NCBI GenBank assembly: GCA_963809245.1
Contig: CAWEIU010000008.1
Location: forward strand, 1 to 64,000
Origin: Roseiarcus sp963809245
Lineage (GTDB): Bacteria; Pseudomonadota; Alphaproteobacteria; Rhizobiales; Beijerinckiaceae
Length of the DNA stretch: 64,000 nt
Reading direction: 5' to 3'
Position 1 is the first letter of the stretch, and each line of letters opens with the position of its first letter. A model generated the notes under the pieces. It worked only from the letters and a program-made list of their open reading frames with translations. It made no database searches and was not told the DNA's origin. Both the position numbers and the translations under genes were made by a program. Of the stretch, positions 9,701-18,873 are shown piece by piece.

Positions 9701-11063
9701 CTCGCGGCTAGATCCGCAACCCAATGTCGGGATTGACGCGGTGACGCTCGGACTTCCGACGGTTTGTTTTGCTGGCGCGAGCGGCACGGCGGAGGTCCTG
9801 GCCAGCGATCCGGAAACGCGGTCGCTGGTCGTGCCACATCTCGACGCGGAGGCCGCGGCTGGCGAGATTTGCCGGTTGGCGAATAATCCGGAGTTGCACA
9901 AGGCCATATGTCGTGCCGTGGAGCGCGTTGGCCGCCGTGCTTTCAATGGGGAAAATTACGCGACGCAGATCGACGCTTGGGGGCGGGGGGCTGCGGCCGC
10001 CCTGTCGCAGGCCGATTTGGAGACCCTCCGCTCTTCCGGCGCCGTCGAGCCCGAGTTGGTCCTATCGCCGCAAGCGAGCCTGCCCAGGTCGGCGTCCGTC
10101 GAACAAGTTGTGCTGATGCAATCGACAGTTGTCGGTACGAGCCCGAATCAACATAGAAACGCCTATTTCCGTCGGGCGATCCCAGGCTTTCATCCCCAGG
10201 CCTACGCGGCAGCGCATGGCGAGGACTGTGGCCCTGGCGGCCAGAATCCCACCGCGCATTGGCTACGGCATGGCCGGCCGCAAGGGCAATGGTCACATCC
10301 CGTCTATTCACCGAAAAACCGGCCAACAGTTCCGCACAAAGAGCTTCGTGTCGCCTTGCATGCGCATTTCCACTATCCGGATCTTGCGCCGGATCTCGCG
10401 GAGAGGCTGACCGCGAATCGCACAACGTGCGATTTGTTCGTCTCGACCGACACGGAAGAAAAGGCCGAGGCGCTGCGGGGCGTCTTCGCCGAACACCCCG
10501 GCGCGGTGACCGTTCGCGTCATGCCGAACCTTGGTCGCGACATCGGCCCGTTGCTGACCGGATTTGGCGAGGACGCTGCTTCTGGCGAATATGACCTCTG
10601 GGGTCATGTCCATGGCAAGAAGAGTGCCTGGTCGAACGCGGGGATTGGCGATGCTTATCGGACGTTCCTGTGGGACAATCTGATCGGCGGCGAAAACCCC
10701 ATGCTCGACATTGCTGTCGCGGCATTCGCGTCGGACCCGAAACTTGGGCTCATTTTCGCCGAGGATCCGCATCTGGTCGGTTGGGACGGCAATCGCGTGA
10801 ATGCCGAATTGCTTGCCGAGCGGATGGGACTTTCGCGCGAGTTGCCCGAGTTCTTCGATTTTCCGCTTGGAACGATGTTCTGGTTTCGCCCGCCCGCTCT
10901 GCGCCGGCTGTTTGCACTAGGGCTGAAGTGGGAAGACTACCCAAGAGAACCGTTGCCCTACGATGGCAGCCTGCTGCACGCGCTCGAGCGCATCGTGCCG
11001 TTTGTCACGTTGTCGGAGTCATTTGGTCTCGCGAGTGTACGCGCGCCCGGTTCCAATTGGTAA
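6704..11063 (+). pseudogene. giant methyltransferase - repeat - GT4 - RgpF glycan protein, split by one base
   Basis: The first frame (6704-9289) holds a SAM methyltransferase (LDVASGEGYGSSLLG, VVVSFETIEHF), a Gln/Glu-rich coiled coil, and several copies of a repeat of the form DWYLENNPDVAAAGYNP-HY. A GT4 N-terminal half (ILVICHEASRTGAPILGWNL) follows. The second frame (to 11063) continues with the GT4 donor-binding half (GAGFIHIRKGVDIF, SSRLDPQPNVGIDAVTLGLP), another NP-HxLRHG repeat, and a C-terminal RgpF/rhamnan-synthesis F domain (NLGRDIGPLL, WGHVHGKKS). One extra base near 9165 separates them: without it the text runs LGVPTVALVHEFASYTRP and the protein is about 1,450 residues. The start ATG 6704 has GAGGAAG upstream. 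Each enzymatic domain is well conserved, so the frameshift is recent or an artefact. Likely role: multi-step assembly of a methylated surface polysaccharide. Confidence 0.8.
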
Positions 11064-11146
11064 GAGGCGGACCCCGAGAATGCAGGAGCTACGAGAAGAC
11101 TCTGAAGCGTGACTTTGCTTCGTCGAACATTCCGCTTTGGGTCGGG

Positions 11147-12901
11147 ATGTTTCTGTTTTTGGCAATAGGAATCCGTTGGATATGGCGATATCGCGCCGGG
11201 CAGCCGCTCGATATCGACGAGGCCGGCTACCTGAGTTTCTCATATCTCGACTACTACGGTCTAATCCACAACGGTCTCGGCGGGTATTTTTCCGCTATCG
11301 AGGCGTCCAGCGTGCAAGCCCCGCTGACGGCGGCGCTGGCGGCATTGATTTATTGCGTCACGGGACCCAATTGGATATTCGGTTTTGGCGTGCCGTTGCT
11401 TGCCGGCGTCGGAATTATCGCGGCGACCTACGCGCTTGGACGCACTCTCGGCTCGCGCAGCGTCGCGGGAATCAGCGCTCTTCTCGTCGGCTGTTGCCCG
11501 GTCATCGTCAACTATTCCCGCAGCTTTCATTTCGCCCTACCGGCCACGCTTTATGACCACAATGGCGCTTGTCGCTCTGTTGAGGTCAAACCGTTGCCGG
11601 CATTTCGGCTGGGCTTCGCTATTCGGCCTTTTTCTGGGTCTGATGCCGGTGGGGCGCACTATGACGATCGGTTTTATCCCGGGCGTCGTCATTGGCGCGC
11701 TCGTTTATGTCGTGATCGACAACGAGGATCGGAAGCGGCGTCTCATAGTTTTGGGCTGGTCGTTCCTGCTCGCCTCCCTGGTCACCGGGGCTTGGCTGTT
11801 CCCGAATCGGAATGAAGTCTTTGGTTACCTGCTGAATTACGGCTACGGCAATCACGCCGCGGAATATGGTCCGTCGACCTCAAAGTTCGGTTGGGACGCC
11901 TGGCTAACGCAAGCGCGGATTTTTATTGCTTATATCTATCTGCCGCACGCCATATTTGCGTTGGTCGGCGTCCTGGCTCTGCTCTCGCTCGTGGCGCAGC
12001 GGTTCATGACCGAAGGGCACGGCGCCGCGAGGTCCATTCTTGCCTCGAATGTGACTCCCCTCGTTATTTTTATCGCCGAGGCGATTGTCGCGCTGACGTC
12101 GACGCAAAACAAAGGCAGCGCATTTTTAGCCCCATTCCTGCCCGCCGCCTTCGTTCTCGCCGTATGGGCCTGTGGACAGGTGCTTCAGTTTGTGTACTCA
12201 CGCCGCGTTGTGATGACGCTTGCTGTCGTTGTTGCTCTTTTCGGCGCAATTCCATCAGTCGATGCGAAACTGTCGCACTTCTGGGCAGTCAATGTTCCCG
12301 TGCTCGGTTGGGCGACCGTGACGGACGGGCGAGGCACAATTCAGCTCTATGAGGCGGCGGGCGGATTTGGAGTAGAAGACCGGCTCGACCGATCAAGAGG
12401 GCTGCAGGGCCAAGCGTGGGTCGACATTTCGAGGGTCACGGCGTTAAAATTGGGCAATACGGTAGCGCACGGACTACGACTGCCTTTGGCTTCCGGCATT
12501 TTCTCTACAACACGAATACGGTCGGTTTAGAGCAATGGGTTAACCAAGGCATGTGGACTGCCTTCGCGGTGGTAGATCCGGTTGACACCGGGGATACGGT
12601 GGCCGGAGACGTTGACTGGCTTACGCGCGGCAGCGCTCATGATGCCTGTCTGTTGCTGACCTCCGAGGGCGACAAAGGTTATTTCTCACCACTCGTGAAC
12701 CAGGTCACGATGACGGACGCCGCGAAACAGGTCGGTTTCGAGATAATCGATGGTTGGGCGTTGCCGAACGGACAACAGGTAACTTGTGGCGTCGCAATAA
12801 TTCTAACGAATTGCACTGCGACCAGATCGCCGAGAACTAGGCGCATTGAGGGTTCGGGCAAGGGTCCCCGAACGTATTGCGACAGCGCCAAGCGCGCGTA
12901 G
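11147..12901 (+). pseudogene. GT-C (GT39/ArnT-like) membrane glycosyltransferase, frameshifted twice
   Basis: Three consecutive frames compose one multi-pass membrane protein. The first has a transmembrane segment and the luminal acidic motif PLDIDEAGYLS typical of GT39/ArnT enzymes that use lipid-linked sugars. It gives way near 11553 to a frame reading MTTMALVALL, GLMPVGRTMTIGFIPG and many more hydrophobic helices. A second shift near 12475 leads to FRHFLYNTNTVGLEQWVNQGMW, and that frame runs to 12901. The first shift fits one extra base, the second one missing base. The N-terminus is uncertain (ATG 11147, possibly an upstream ATG at 11082 in another frame). It would be the natural acceptor of the donor made by the GT2-GtrA protein upstream. 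Confidence 0.65.
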
Positions 12902-12915
12902 AAGGATAACGGTTT

Positions 12916-13704
12916 ATGACGGACATCAACATTGCGACCATTCTCGACGGGCAGCGCCCGCTGCTGCAATCGATTGCCGCACAAATGAACGTGGCGCCTG
13001 ACATCAGCGCTGATGACATGTTGTTTGACTTTCTCGTTCGTGCCGTCTTCCTTACTGAACATCCGAAGGCCGTCGATGCTTATTTCACTGGAGGTCAGGA
13101 TTGCGCCCGGCGCTTCGCCGCGCTCTGCCGTGAGCATCTTCAGCGCGAGCCGACAACGGTCCTGGAATTCGCGTCGGGATACGGTCGCGTCGCGCGACAC
13201 GCAAAGCATGTTCTACCCGCGACGTCTTGGACATGCAGCGATGTGCATACCCGCGCCGTCGAATTCAACGCCGATCGGCTTGGCTTGCCGTCATTCATCT
13301 CCCCATCGCGGCCGGAAGGTTGGACTGTCGAGCGCAAATTCGACGTCGTGTTCGCGTTGTCCTTCTTCTCTCACATGCCCAATGCCACTTTCACGCCTTG
13401 GCTTGAGCGCCTGTTTAGCAATGTCGAACCCGGCGGAATTTTCGTCTTCACCACACATGGCGCAGTAAGTCTTCGCAACATGAAAGCCGGAGGCCTCAAC
13501 GCGATTTTCAACGACAACGGGTTTTATTGGAACGCGCAAAGCGACCAACGCGACCTCAACTCGACGGACTATGGAACGAGCGCGGTGACGCTGAGCTACG
13601 TCCAGCGCGCCTTGCACTCATTGCCGGAGGCCGAACTTATCCGATTTCAACAGGCCTTCTGGTGGAACCATCAGGATCTTTATGTTGTTCGGAAGCGACA
13701 ATGA
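12916..13704 (+). CDS. class I SAM-dependent methyltransferase
   Basis: A 262-aa protein. Motif I (VLEFASGYGRVARH) and the acidic end of strand 2 (WTCSDVHTRAVEF) form the SAM pocket; FDVVFALSFFSHMP is motif II and the later NVEPGGIFVFTTHG is motif III. The family methylates small molecules or sugars; the substrate cannot be told. It starts 14 bases after the preceding glycosyltransferase stops, with AAGGATAACGG as a plausible ribosome-binding site, so it was probably co-transcribed with the glycan genes. Confidence 0.8.
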   Translation: MTDINIATILDGQRPLLQSIAAQMNVAPDISADDMLFDFLVRAVFLTEHPKAVDAYFTGGQDCARRFAALCREHLQREPTTVLEFASGYGRVARHAKHVLPATSWTCSDVHTRAVEFNADRLGLPSFISPSRPEGWTVERKFDVVFALSFFSHMPNATFTPWLERLFSNVEPGGIFVFTTHGAVSLRNMKAGGLNAIFNDNGFYWNAQSDQRDLNSTDYGTSAVTLSYVQRALHSLPEAELIRFQQAFWWNHQDLYVVRKRQ

Positions 13705-14101
13705 ACCCCTGAATGGCGACAGCGCCTTGCCGAAGCGTCTCGTGGCGAGCGCGTCGGGAAGCCGCCATCAACCTCGCCTGAGTCGTTCATGTTCTCAAGT
13801 CTCGAACTGATGTTCGGGCTGAACTCGTGAGCTAAGCGTTGGCGAGCCTTCGCCGAACCTTGAGGCCAATCGGCGTCGTGGCGAACAAGGTGGAAGATGC
13901 GGCCATGGTCCGCGTTGGCGGTCAGATGCGCTGGCTGCAATCGCCGACGCTTGACCCTTCAACTCCTCTTGCGCCGTGGTAGGAACCCTCACACAATCCC
14001 AAAGAACTCAAGGTGAATGCGCTCGCCGCTCAATTCCTCGCGAGAGGCAACGACATAGCTGTAGACAGGCTTGACCCCCGTCATCGAGCGCCGCTATCTC
14101 G
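13705..14101. other. intergenic stretch without a supported gene
   Basis: About 400 bases. Minus-strand frames here are short and show no family signature that I recognise. No strong hairpin is visible. It may hold the promoter of the sulfotransferase gene to its right. Confidence 0.35.
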
Positions 14102-14839
14102 ATGCTGGGGGCATTCATGATTCTCAGTCACCAGCATCGCTTCGCACTTCTTTCTCCATGGAAGACAGCCAGCTCCACTACGCACGTCCGACTGGGACAT
14201 TACAATGAGAGCCCGTACAGTCGCTTCTACCACTATAATCCCTACCTTCAGCGTATAGTGCATCAGCATATCACATTCTCAGAGTTCGCGATGCTTCCGG
14301 AAGGCCGGCAAGGCTATTTCAGCGCCGCGTTCGTCCGCAATCCTTATGACAGGGTGTATTCTGGGTTTTTGCAATTGCAGAGGGACTTTCAACAGCAACC
14401 GTTCGCCCAATTTCCAAATGATTGGGTCAAGGCCCTGGTGATGCGCCAACTCGCCGACAATTTCGCTCAGCTCGCCGCAGGCGAATTCGAGTTTAATAAG
14501 TGGTTTGGTTTGATTGAAGAATATCAAATCCACGAAATTGGCCGTAACACCAGCTTACCGCTGCACCCGGCCCACTACTGGACCGGTATAAATGGGGAGA
14601 AGAAAGTCGAATTCGTCGGGAAAGTCGAACGCTTCGAACACGATTTCGATGAATTTTGCCATCTCGTGGGGATCCAGCCTCCGAAAGACCGAGCAATCGC
14701 TAACGTCTCAGACGGAGCTCCTGACCCCGAAAGCCCTGCCTGTCCTAAATACATCGGTCGTATGAGCCCTGCTTCTATAAGCAAAATTAACACATTGTTC
14801 AGAGATGATTTTGAGTTGTTCGAATACCAGAGGTACTGA
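14102..14839 (+). CDS. sulfotransferase family 2 protein (carbohydrate sulfotransferase-like)
   Basis: A 245-aa Sulfotransfer_2-type protein, which moves sulfate from PAPS to a sugar hydroxyl. The 5'-phosphosulfate-binding loop is the early SPWKTASST (Lys plus Ser/Thr), and the 3'-phosphate-binding motif is AAFVRNPYDRVYSGF (Arg-Asn-Pro-Tyr-x-Arg). FVGKVERFEHDFDEF is the typical downstream family motif. Start ATG 14102; ATG 14117 is also in frame. It sits at the end of the glycan cluster, so sulfation of the surface polysaccharide is a reasonable inference. The 3' end is directly followed by an IS630 insertion, which leaves the stop codon intact. Confidence 0.8.
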   Translation: MLGAFMILSHQHRFALLSPWKTASSTTHVRLGHYNESPYSRFYHYNPYLQRIVHQHITFSEFAMLPEGRQGYFSAAFVRNPYDRVYSGFLQLQRDFQQQPFAQFPNDWVKALVMRQLADNFAQLAAGEFEFNKWFGLIEEYQIHEIGRNTSLPLHPAHYWTGINGEKKVEFVGKVERFEHDFDEFCHLVGIQPPKDRAIANVSDGAPDPESPACPKYIGRMSPASISKINTLFRDDFELFEYQRY

Positions 14840-14845
14840 GAACTA

Positions 14846-15896
14846 GAGCGTTTCCCGTTCATGTTGGTTCATAGCCTGCGGCCTCGAAATAGTTGGCGGA
14901 TTCGCGCGGCGTAACGAGAGGGATGCAATCGGCGATGGCGCGCCAGAGGCCGTCGACGGTTCGTTCCGCGACTTTGCGCAGGAAGGCCTTTAGCTTCGAG
15001 AACATTTTTTCGATGGGATTGAAGTCGGGGCTGTAGGGCGGCAGGTAGAGCAAGGTCGCGTGGGCGGCTTCGATCAGCGGTCGAATTTGCGGCGCCTTGT
15101 GGCTCGACAAATTGTCCATGACCACGATGTCGCCCGGCCGCAGCGCCGGCGCGAGGAATTGCTCGACATAGGCTTCGAAGACCTGAGCGTTGATCGGTCC
15201 ATCGAAGACGAGCGGGGCGACGATCCCCTTGAGCCGCAGGCCGGCGACGAAGGTCGTCGTTTTCCAATGGCCATGGGGGATGGCGGCGCGCAGGCGCTCG
15301 CCGCGCGGAGCGCGCCCGTATCGCCGGGCCATGTTGGTGGAGGCCCAGGTCTCGTCGATGAAGACGAGCTTTGCGGGATCGAGATCGAGCTGGGCGTCGA
15401 ACCATTCCTGGCGGCGCTTCAGGATGTCCGGGCGATCTTGCTCGGCCGCGTGCGCAGACTTTTTTTGAGCGTGACGCCGCGGCGAGCGAAGAAGCGCCAC
15501 AACGCCGAAAGGCTGAAGGAATGGCCCTTGGCCGCGAGGGCGGCGCGCATTTCGGCCAAGGTGGCGTCGCCGTCGGGGCCGAGCAGGGAAAGGATCACGT
15601 CGGCCTGCGCCTCGATCGCCGCCGAGCGACGATCGCCGCCTTGCCGCTTGGGCGCGACGTCGCCCGTCGCCAGCGCTTGGGCGACCCAGCGGATCGCGCT
15701 TGACACACCAACCCTGAAATGCGCCGCCGCCTGACGGCGCGACATCCCGCCATTCACCGCGTCAACCACGCGCTTGCGAAGATCGATCGAAAGAGCTCCC
15801 GCCATGTCGGCTGGCCTCCCTCGCCAGCCGACACGGTGAATCAGAAACCCGCCAATTCGGGAATCCCGGACAATTCGATCGGGTCGGAAAGCGCTC
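14846..15896 (-). mobile_element. IS630-family insertion sequence, copy 1
   Basis: About 1.05 kb bounded by TA dinucleotides (14844-14845 and 15897-15898), the target duplicated by IS630/Tc1 elements. The ends are imperfect inverted repeats: TAGAGCGTTTCC on the left and TAGAGCGCTTTCC read inward from the right. One transposase gene in two overlapping frames fills it. The element looks complete. Confidence 0.85.
14859..15805 (-). CDS. IS630 transposase, two frames joined by -1 frameshifting
   Basis: ORF A (15805 to 15419, from MAGALSIDLRKRVVDA) is the HTH/winged-helix DNA-binding part. ORF B (ending 14859) is the DDE catalytic part: Asp in VFIDETWAST, Asp in VVMDNLSSHK, Glu in NPIEKMFSKLK. 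They overlap at a run of seven A followed by G, in the codons CTC AAA AAA AGT, a classic slippery site for programmed -1 frameshifting. The product would be about 315 residues, normal for the family. All three catalytic residues are present, so it may be active. Confidence 0.88.
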
Positions 15897-15898
15897 TA

Positions 15899-16610
15899 GG
15901 TGGTTCATCCTTCGATCTGGAGTGTGAATATATTGCGATTTCTAAAGGATTGCGGCATTACTGTTAGCTCCACTTCTGAGCAGCCCAAGGCTTCCGCTGG
16001 CGAGGCTATGGCCTGAGCTGACGCATCGGTTCGTAGCTGGCCGATGTTTGCGTGACGGCATCAGTGAATTCAGCGAGTTAGTCCCGCTTAGGGGTTCGAA
16101 ATCCCTCTATCGCGACCCGACCTGGTAAAGCCAACCGAGAACCCCTTTGTCTTGCGATGAGTGGGCTATCTCCATTTGTAGCGACAGATCGACGCTTCCC
16201 GTTTACTCCCACACCACGTGCAATTCGGGGCGAGAACCGACACTTGTGCTCCTTGCCCATTCGGGGAAATCACGGGCAACAACATGACGCCGTCATAAAT
16301 TGAAGCATTCGCCGCTGAAAGCGGCAAGCAGCTTGAGCCAACAAGCCTGGAACAGCGATGAGGGCGCCACACTCGGACCTCGCGCGGGACGTTCCGCCAA
16401 CTCCGGCTTGGCGAGATCAAATGATCGTTTCGTCGAAGACGATCATTTGCTGTGCGCGCGCCAATCCTCCGGTTTGCCGACCTTGGAAGCGATGGCGGAA
16501 AGACCCATCACTCCGTCTTCCCTGAGAAGCGGGGCGGGACCCAATTTAAGCACGCAAGGCGCGCGTCGAAATCAGCGGCCTCGTTAACACAATCGAAAAA
16601 GGGAACGCGC
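15899..16610. other. intergenic stretch, no supported gene
   Basis: About 700 bases between the IS630 element and the zinc-ribbon gene. Open frames on both strands look non-coding. The only strong structure is the inverted repeat at 16418-16449. Confidence 0.4.
16418..16449. repeat. perfect 11-bp inverted repeat
   Basis: CAAATGATCGT and ACGATCATTTG are separated by 10 bases that are themselves partly palindromic (TTCGTCGAA). It could be a regulator-binding site or a bidirectional hairpin; there is no T-run on either side. Confidence 0.6.
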
Positions 16611-16880
16611 ATGCGCGCAGAAGCAAGATGCCCCGCCTGCAAGAAAATGGTCGGAGCGTTCGTGGTCGACACCCTCCTTTGCAGAGGCGCGATACCTCGA
16701 GGCGTATCGCTTTACGGAACAATCTGTCCACGATGCAATACCGTCGTGAGCGCCAATCTTTTGATCGAGCGACAGTCGGGCTACCAGAACACCGCGCTCG
16801 GAGCCGCAAATAGGCAACGCAGTAAGTCGGCCCGGCATCGGATCCGGGAATTGATCGAATCGGCGAAATCGCCGACATGA
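16611..16880 (+). CDS. small zinc-ribbon protein of unknown function
   Basis: An 89-residue protein with two Cys pairs, CPACKK near the N-terminus and CPRCN about 35 residues later, spaced as in a zinc ribbon. The C-terminal half is basic and helical (RQRSKSARHRIRELIE). I chose the ATG at 16611 because it puts the first Cys pair near the N-terminus. Such small ribbons often bind nucleic acid or act as adaptors, but no function can be assigned. It is the last gene of the host sequence before the island boundary. Confidence 0.55.
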   Translation: MRAEARCPACKKMVGAFVVDTLLCRGAIPRGVSLYGTICPRCNTVVSANLLIERQSGYQNTALGAANRQRSKSARHRIRELIESAKSPT

Positions 16881-17098
16881 TGGAACGGCGCTAGAAGGGG
16901 GCTCTCCCCTGCGTGGGCATCGCTCAGTCGCCCCTGACTTCGGATGACTGATTTTCGCGGGAATTGGTGAGGGAAGACGCTGAATCTCAACGCGCGCGAA
17001 ACCCATTTCCGTGGTCACCATGCGGTCACCACGCCGAAAAACGAGTTTGAGCCGTTTCGGGGCAATTGGAAATAAAAATTACATTTCAACGGGTTAGC

Positions 17099-17144
17099 TG
17101 GTGCCGCAAGAGGGATTCGAACCCCCGACCCCCTCATTACGAAT
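17099..17144 (-). other. attL: 3' half of the disrupted host tRNA-Thr(CGU)
   Basis: Minus strand: anticodon 3' stem, variable loop, T arm and acceptor 3' strand TTGCGGC-ACCA of a tRNA-Thr, ending abruptly at 17144. The last 12 bases (17133-17144, ctcattacgaat on the plus strand) recur at 36333-36344. Joined there with 36345-36374, the two halves make a full tRNA with matched acceptor strands GCCGCAA/TTGCGGC, so this is the left junction of the island. Confidence 0.88.
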
Positions 17145-17264
17145 TAGCGGTCGCGAGCTGGGAACCGGTTTGAGTGCGACGGAAACAGATGGAAAGTCTC
17201 ATATATTACAGTTAGTTACGGCCAGACGGGGTTGGAGGGGTCACGAACTAGTTGGAACCATCTC

Positions 17265-17285
17265 CCCTACTAATGCCCTACTAAG
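17265..17285 (+). repeat. left pair of CCCTACTAA repeats (putative integrase/excisionase arm sites)
   Basis: Two direct copies, CCCTACTAA at 17265-17273 and GCCCTACTAAG at 17275-17285, lie about 120-140 bases inside attL. The same motif occurs as a direct pair inside attR (36256-36276). Short direct repeats on both arms next to the core are the usual layout of arm-type binding sites of tyrosine recombinases. Confidence 0.6.
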
Positions 17286-17651
17286 CCGCAACGGCGACTT
17301 GTCACCGATCAACCCATCTGCGTGCCGCACCTGAATTCGGCTGAGCGCGACGAGCGGCCGTCGAGATTGCGGACCTAGGCGCAGGCCAGCGACGAGGCCG
17401 CCTAACGAAGGTCGAGGCGGTTCCCCGCGAACGCGTGCGTTCCCAGCGCGAGCGCGGCGATTCCAACCGACAGGGCCGCCGTGATGCGCTTCACCGCGCT
17501 CGCAACTCCTCAATCTTGGTCTTGGCGATCGAAATCTCGTTGCTGTTGCCGATGTCAGAGACGACCCGGCGAAACACCTCTAGCACCGAAAACTACGGTT
17601 GATCGTAGTCGGGCGATGTCCTAAATCCAGGCCCCGGATGGGGGAAGGACT
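17286..17651. other. left island margin, only tiny candidate ORFs
   Basis: No sizeable gene. On the minus strand a 30-codon frame (17402-17494, GTG start) encodes a signal-peptide-like sequence, MKRITAALSVGIAALALG, then a few residues. Its start overlaps the stop of another short frame that ends IAKTKIEELRAR. These could be truncated remains of a longer secreted-protein gene pair. The promoter of the next gene is presumably within the last 70 bases. Confidence 0.35.
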
Positions 17652-18023
17652 ATGCAGGACGGGGGCAGCTGGCCGATTGAAACAATCCTCGTCGTCGGCG
17701 TTGTCTATTTCTTGCCCTCGATCGTCGCCCGCTATCGTGGACATATGTCTGCCGGCGCGATCTTCGCGCTGAATCTGCTCGCCGGCTGGACTGCGCTCGG
17801 GTGGCTCATCGCGTTCGTCTGGTCTTTGACCGGGAACACGCACGCGAACGCGCGAAGATATTCCGGCGCGGGGCACATTCTGGACCTTCCAGCCCAGAGG
17901 ATGCCCCGCGAGAACGAGAGCCTTCCCTGGTTCGGTCCTCACACCGTCAACGCGGGCGATGCCGCTCAAGACGCGATCCGGCGGGAGCTCCGTTTGTCGC
18001 CCGAAGACCGGAGCAACCGGTGA
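17652..18023 (+). CDS. superinfection-immunity-like small membrane protein
   Basis: A 123-aa protein. The first 70 residues give two membrane helices with the pattern VYFLPSIVARYRGH and IFALNLLAGWTALGW, characteristic of the Imm_superinfect family (compare phage T4 Imm, which blocks DNA entry of a second phage). The remaining 50 residues are a polar cytoplasmic tail ending in a charged segment. It is the first clear gene inside attL. Many bacterial members have no tested function, so phage exclusion is inference from the family and the island setting. Confidence 0.7.
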   Translation: MQDGGSWPIETILVVGVVYFLPSIVARYRGHMSAGAIFALNLLAGWTALGWLIAFVWSLTGNTHANARRYSGAGHILDLPAQRMPRENESLPWFGPHTVNAGDAAQDAIRRELRLSPEDRSNR

Positions 18024-18084
18024 GAACAGTTCTTCTCCCTCCGCGGCGAGGGGTGGGCTCAGGTAACGCTGTCAAGGGGCAAGG

Positions 18085-18873
18085 GTGAAACTGAACCGCC
18101 AGCAAATCCAGGAACGAGCCATGCACGTCCTGGAGGCTCATCCGCAGGGCATTCGATGGATGGAGATACTCCGCACGGTCGAAGCCGCCGCCCCGGACAC
18201 GCCACACAACAGCGTCCACGGAGCCGTCCACACCTTGCTGACGACGCGCAGGTCGGAGATCGTAAAGGTCGCGCGCGGGACCTATCAGCTTGCAAAATTT
18301 GTTGCCGCCGACAACGCAGTGGCGACCGCACAAGAACTTGCAACGGAGACCACTCCGGTATTGGCCGAAACACCTGGATCGGAGGCTCTCACTGAGCAGG
18401 ACTTCTACGGGAGCTTCGCGGAGTGGCTGGTCGACAACGACGAGGTGACGGTCGCGTCAGCGCTCGGCGGCAGCAGCCTCGGCGGCAAGTGGGGAACCCC
18501 GGATGTGATCGGCGTCCTCAAGCCGCGCGCCCAGGACATCTTTAAGTTCGAGCCGCAGATTGTGACCGCCGAAATAAAGGCCGTCCCCAACCAGCCCGTC
18601 GTCGCCTTCGGCCAAGCGGTCGCCTATCGCCTCTTCTCCCACAAGAGCTACATCGTCGTACCGAAACAGACGACCAGCGACGATATGAACCGCCTAACGT
18701 CGCTGTGCAGCATCCATGGAGTGGGGCTAGTGGCTTTCACGCTGAACAAGGACCAGCCAGACTACGCGGTCGTTGTCCTGCCGGCAGTCGCCGCGCCAGA
18801 TATGTTCTACGTCAACAGCATGCTCGAACGACTAAAGGCCAGTGAACCGTCACTGCTAAATGAGCTATTTTAG
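18085..18873 (+). CDS. HARE-HTH-like winged helix fused to a PD-(D/E)XK-like nuclease domain
   Basis: A 262-aa protein starting at GTG 18085 with AAGGGG upstream. Residues 5-70 look like a HARE-HTH/winged-helix domain (ERAMHVLEAHPQGI, ILRTVE, VHTLLTTRRSEIVKV, GTYQL). Residues 100-200 carry the full set of PD-(D/E)XK landmarks: an upstream acidic helix (FYGSFAEWLVDNDE), PD at 139-140, E-x-K at 163-165, and Q-x3-Y at 177-181, followed by a predicted strand (SYIVVP). HARE-HTH domains are known fused to restriction enzymes. It lies next to an immunity-like gene and 62 bases after it, so a defence role or a nuclease for island biology is plausible. No activity is shown; I do not recognise a named family. 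Confidence 0.6.
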   Translation: MKLNRQQIQERAMHVLEAHPQGIRWMEILRTVEAAAPDTPHNSVHGAVHTLLTTRRSEIVKVARGTYQLAKFVAADNAVATAQELATETTPVLAETPGSEALTEQDFYGSFAEWLVDNDEVTVASALGGSSLGGKWGTPDVIGVLKPRAQDIFKFEPQIVTAEIKAVPNQPVVAFGQAVAYRLFSHKSYIVVPKQTTSDDMNRLTSLCSIHGVGLVAFTLNKDQPDYAVVVLPAVAAPDMFYVNSMLERLKASEPSLLNELF

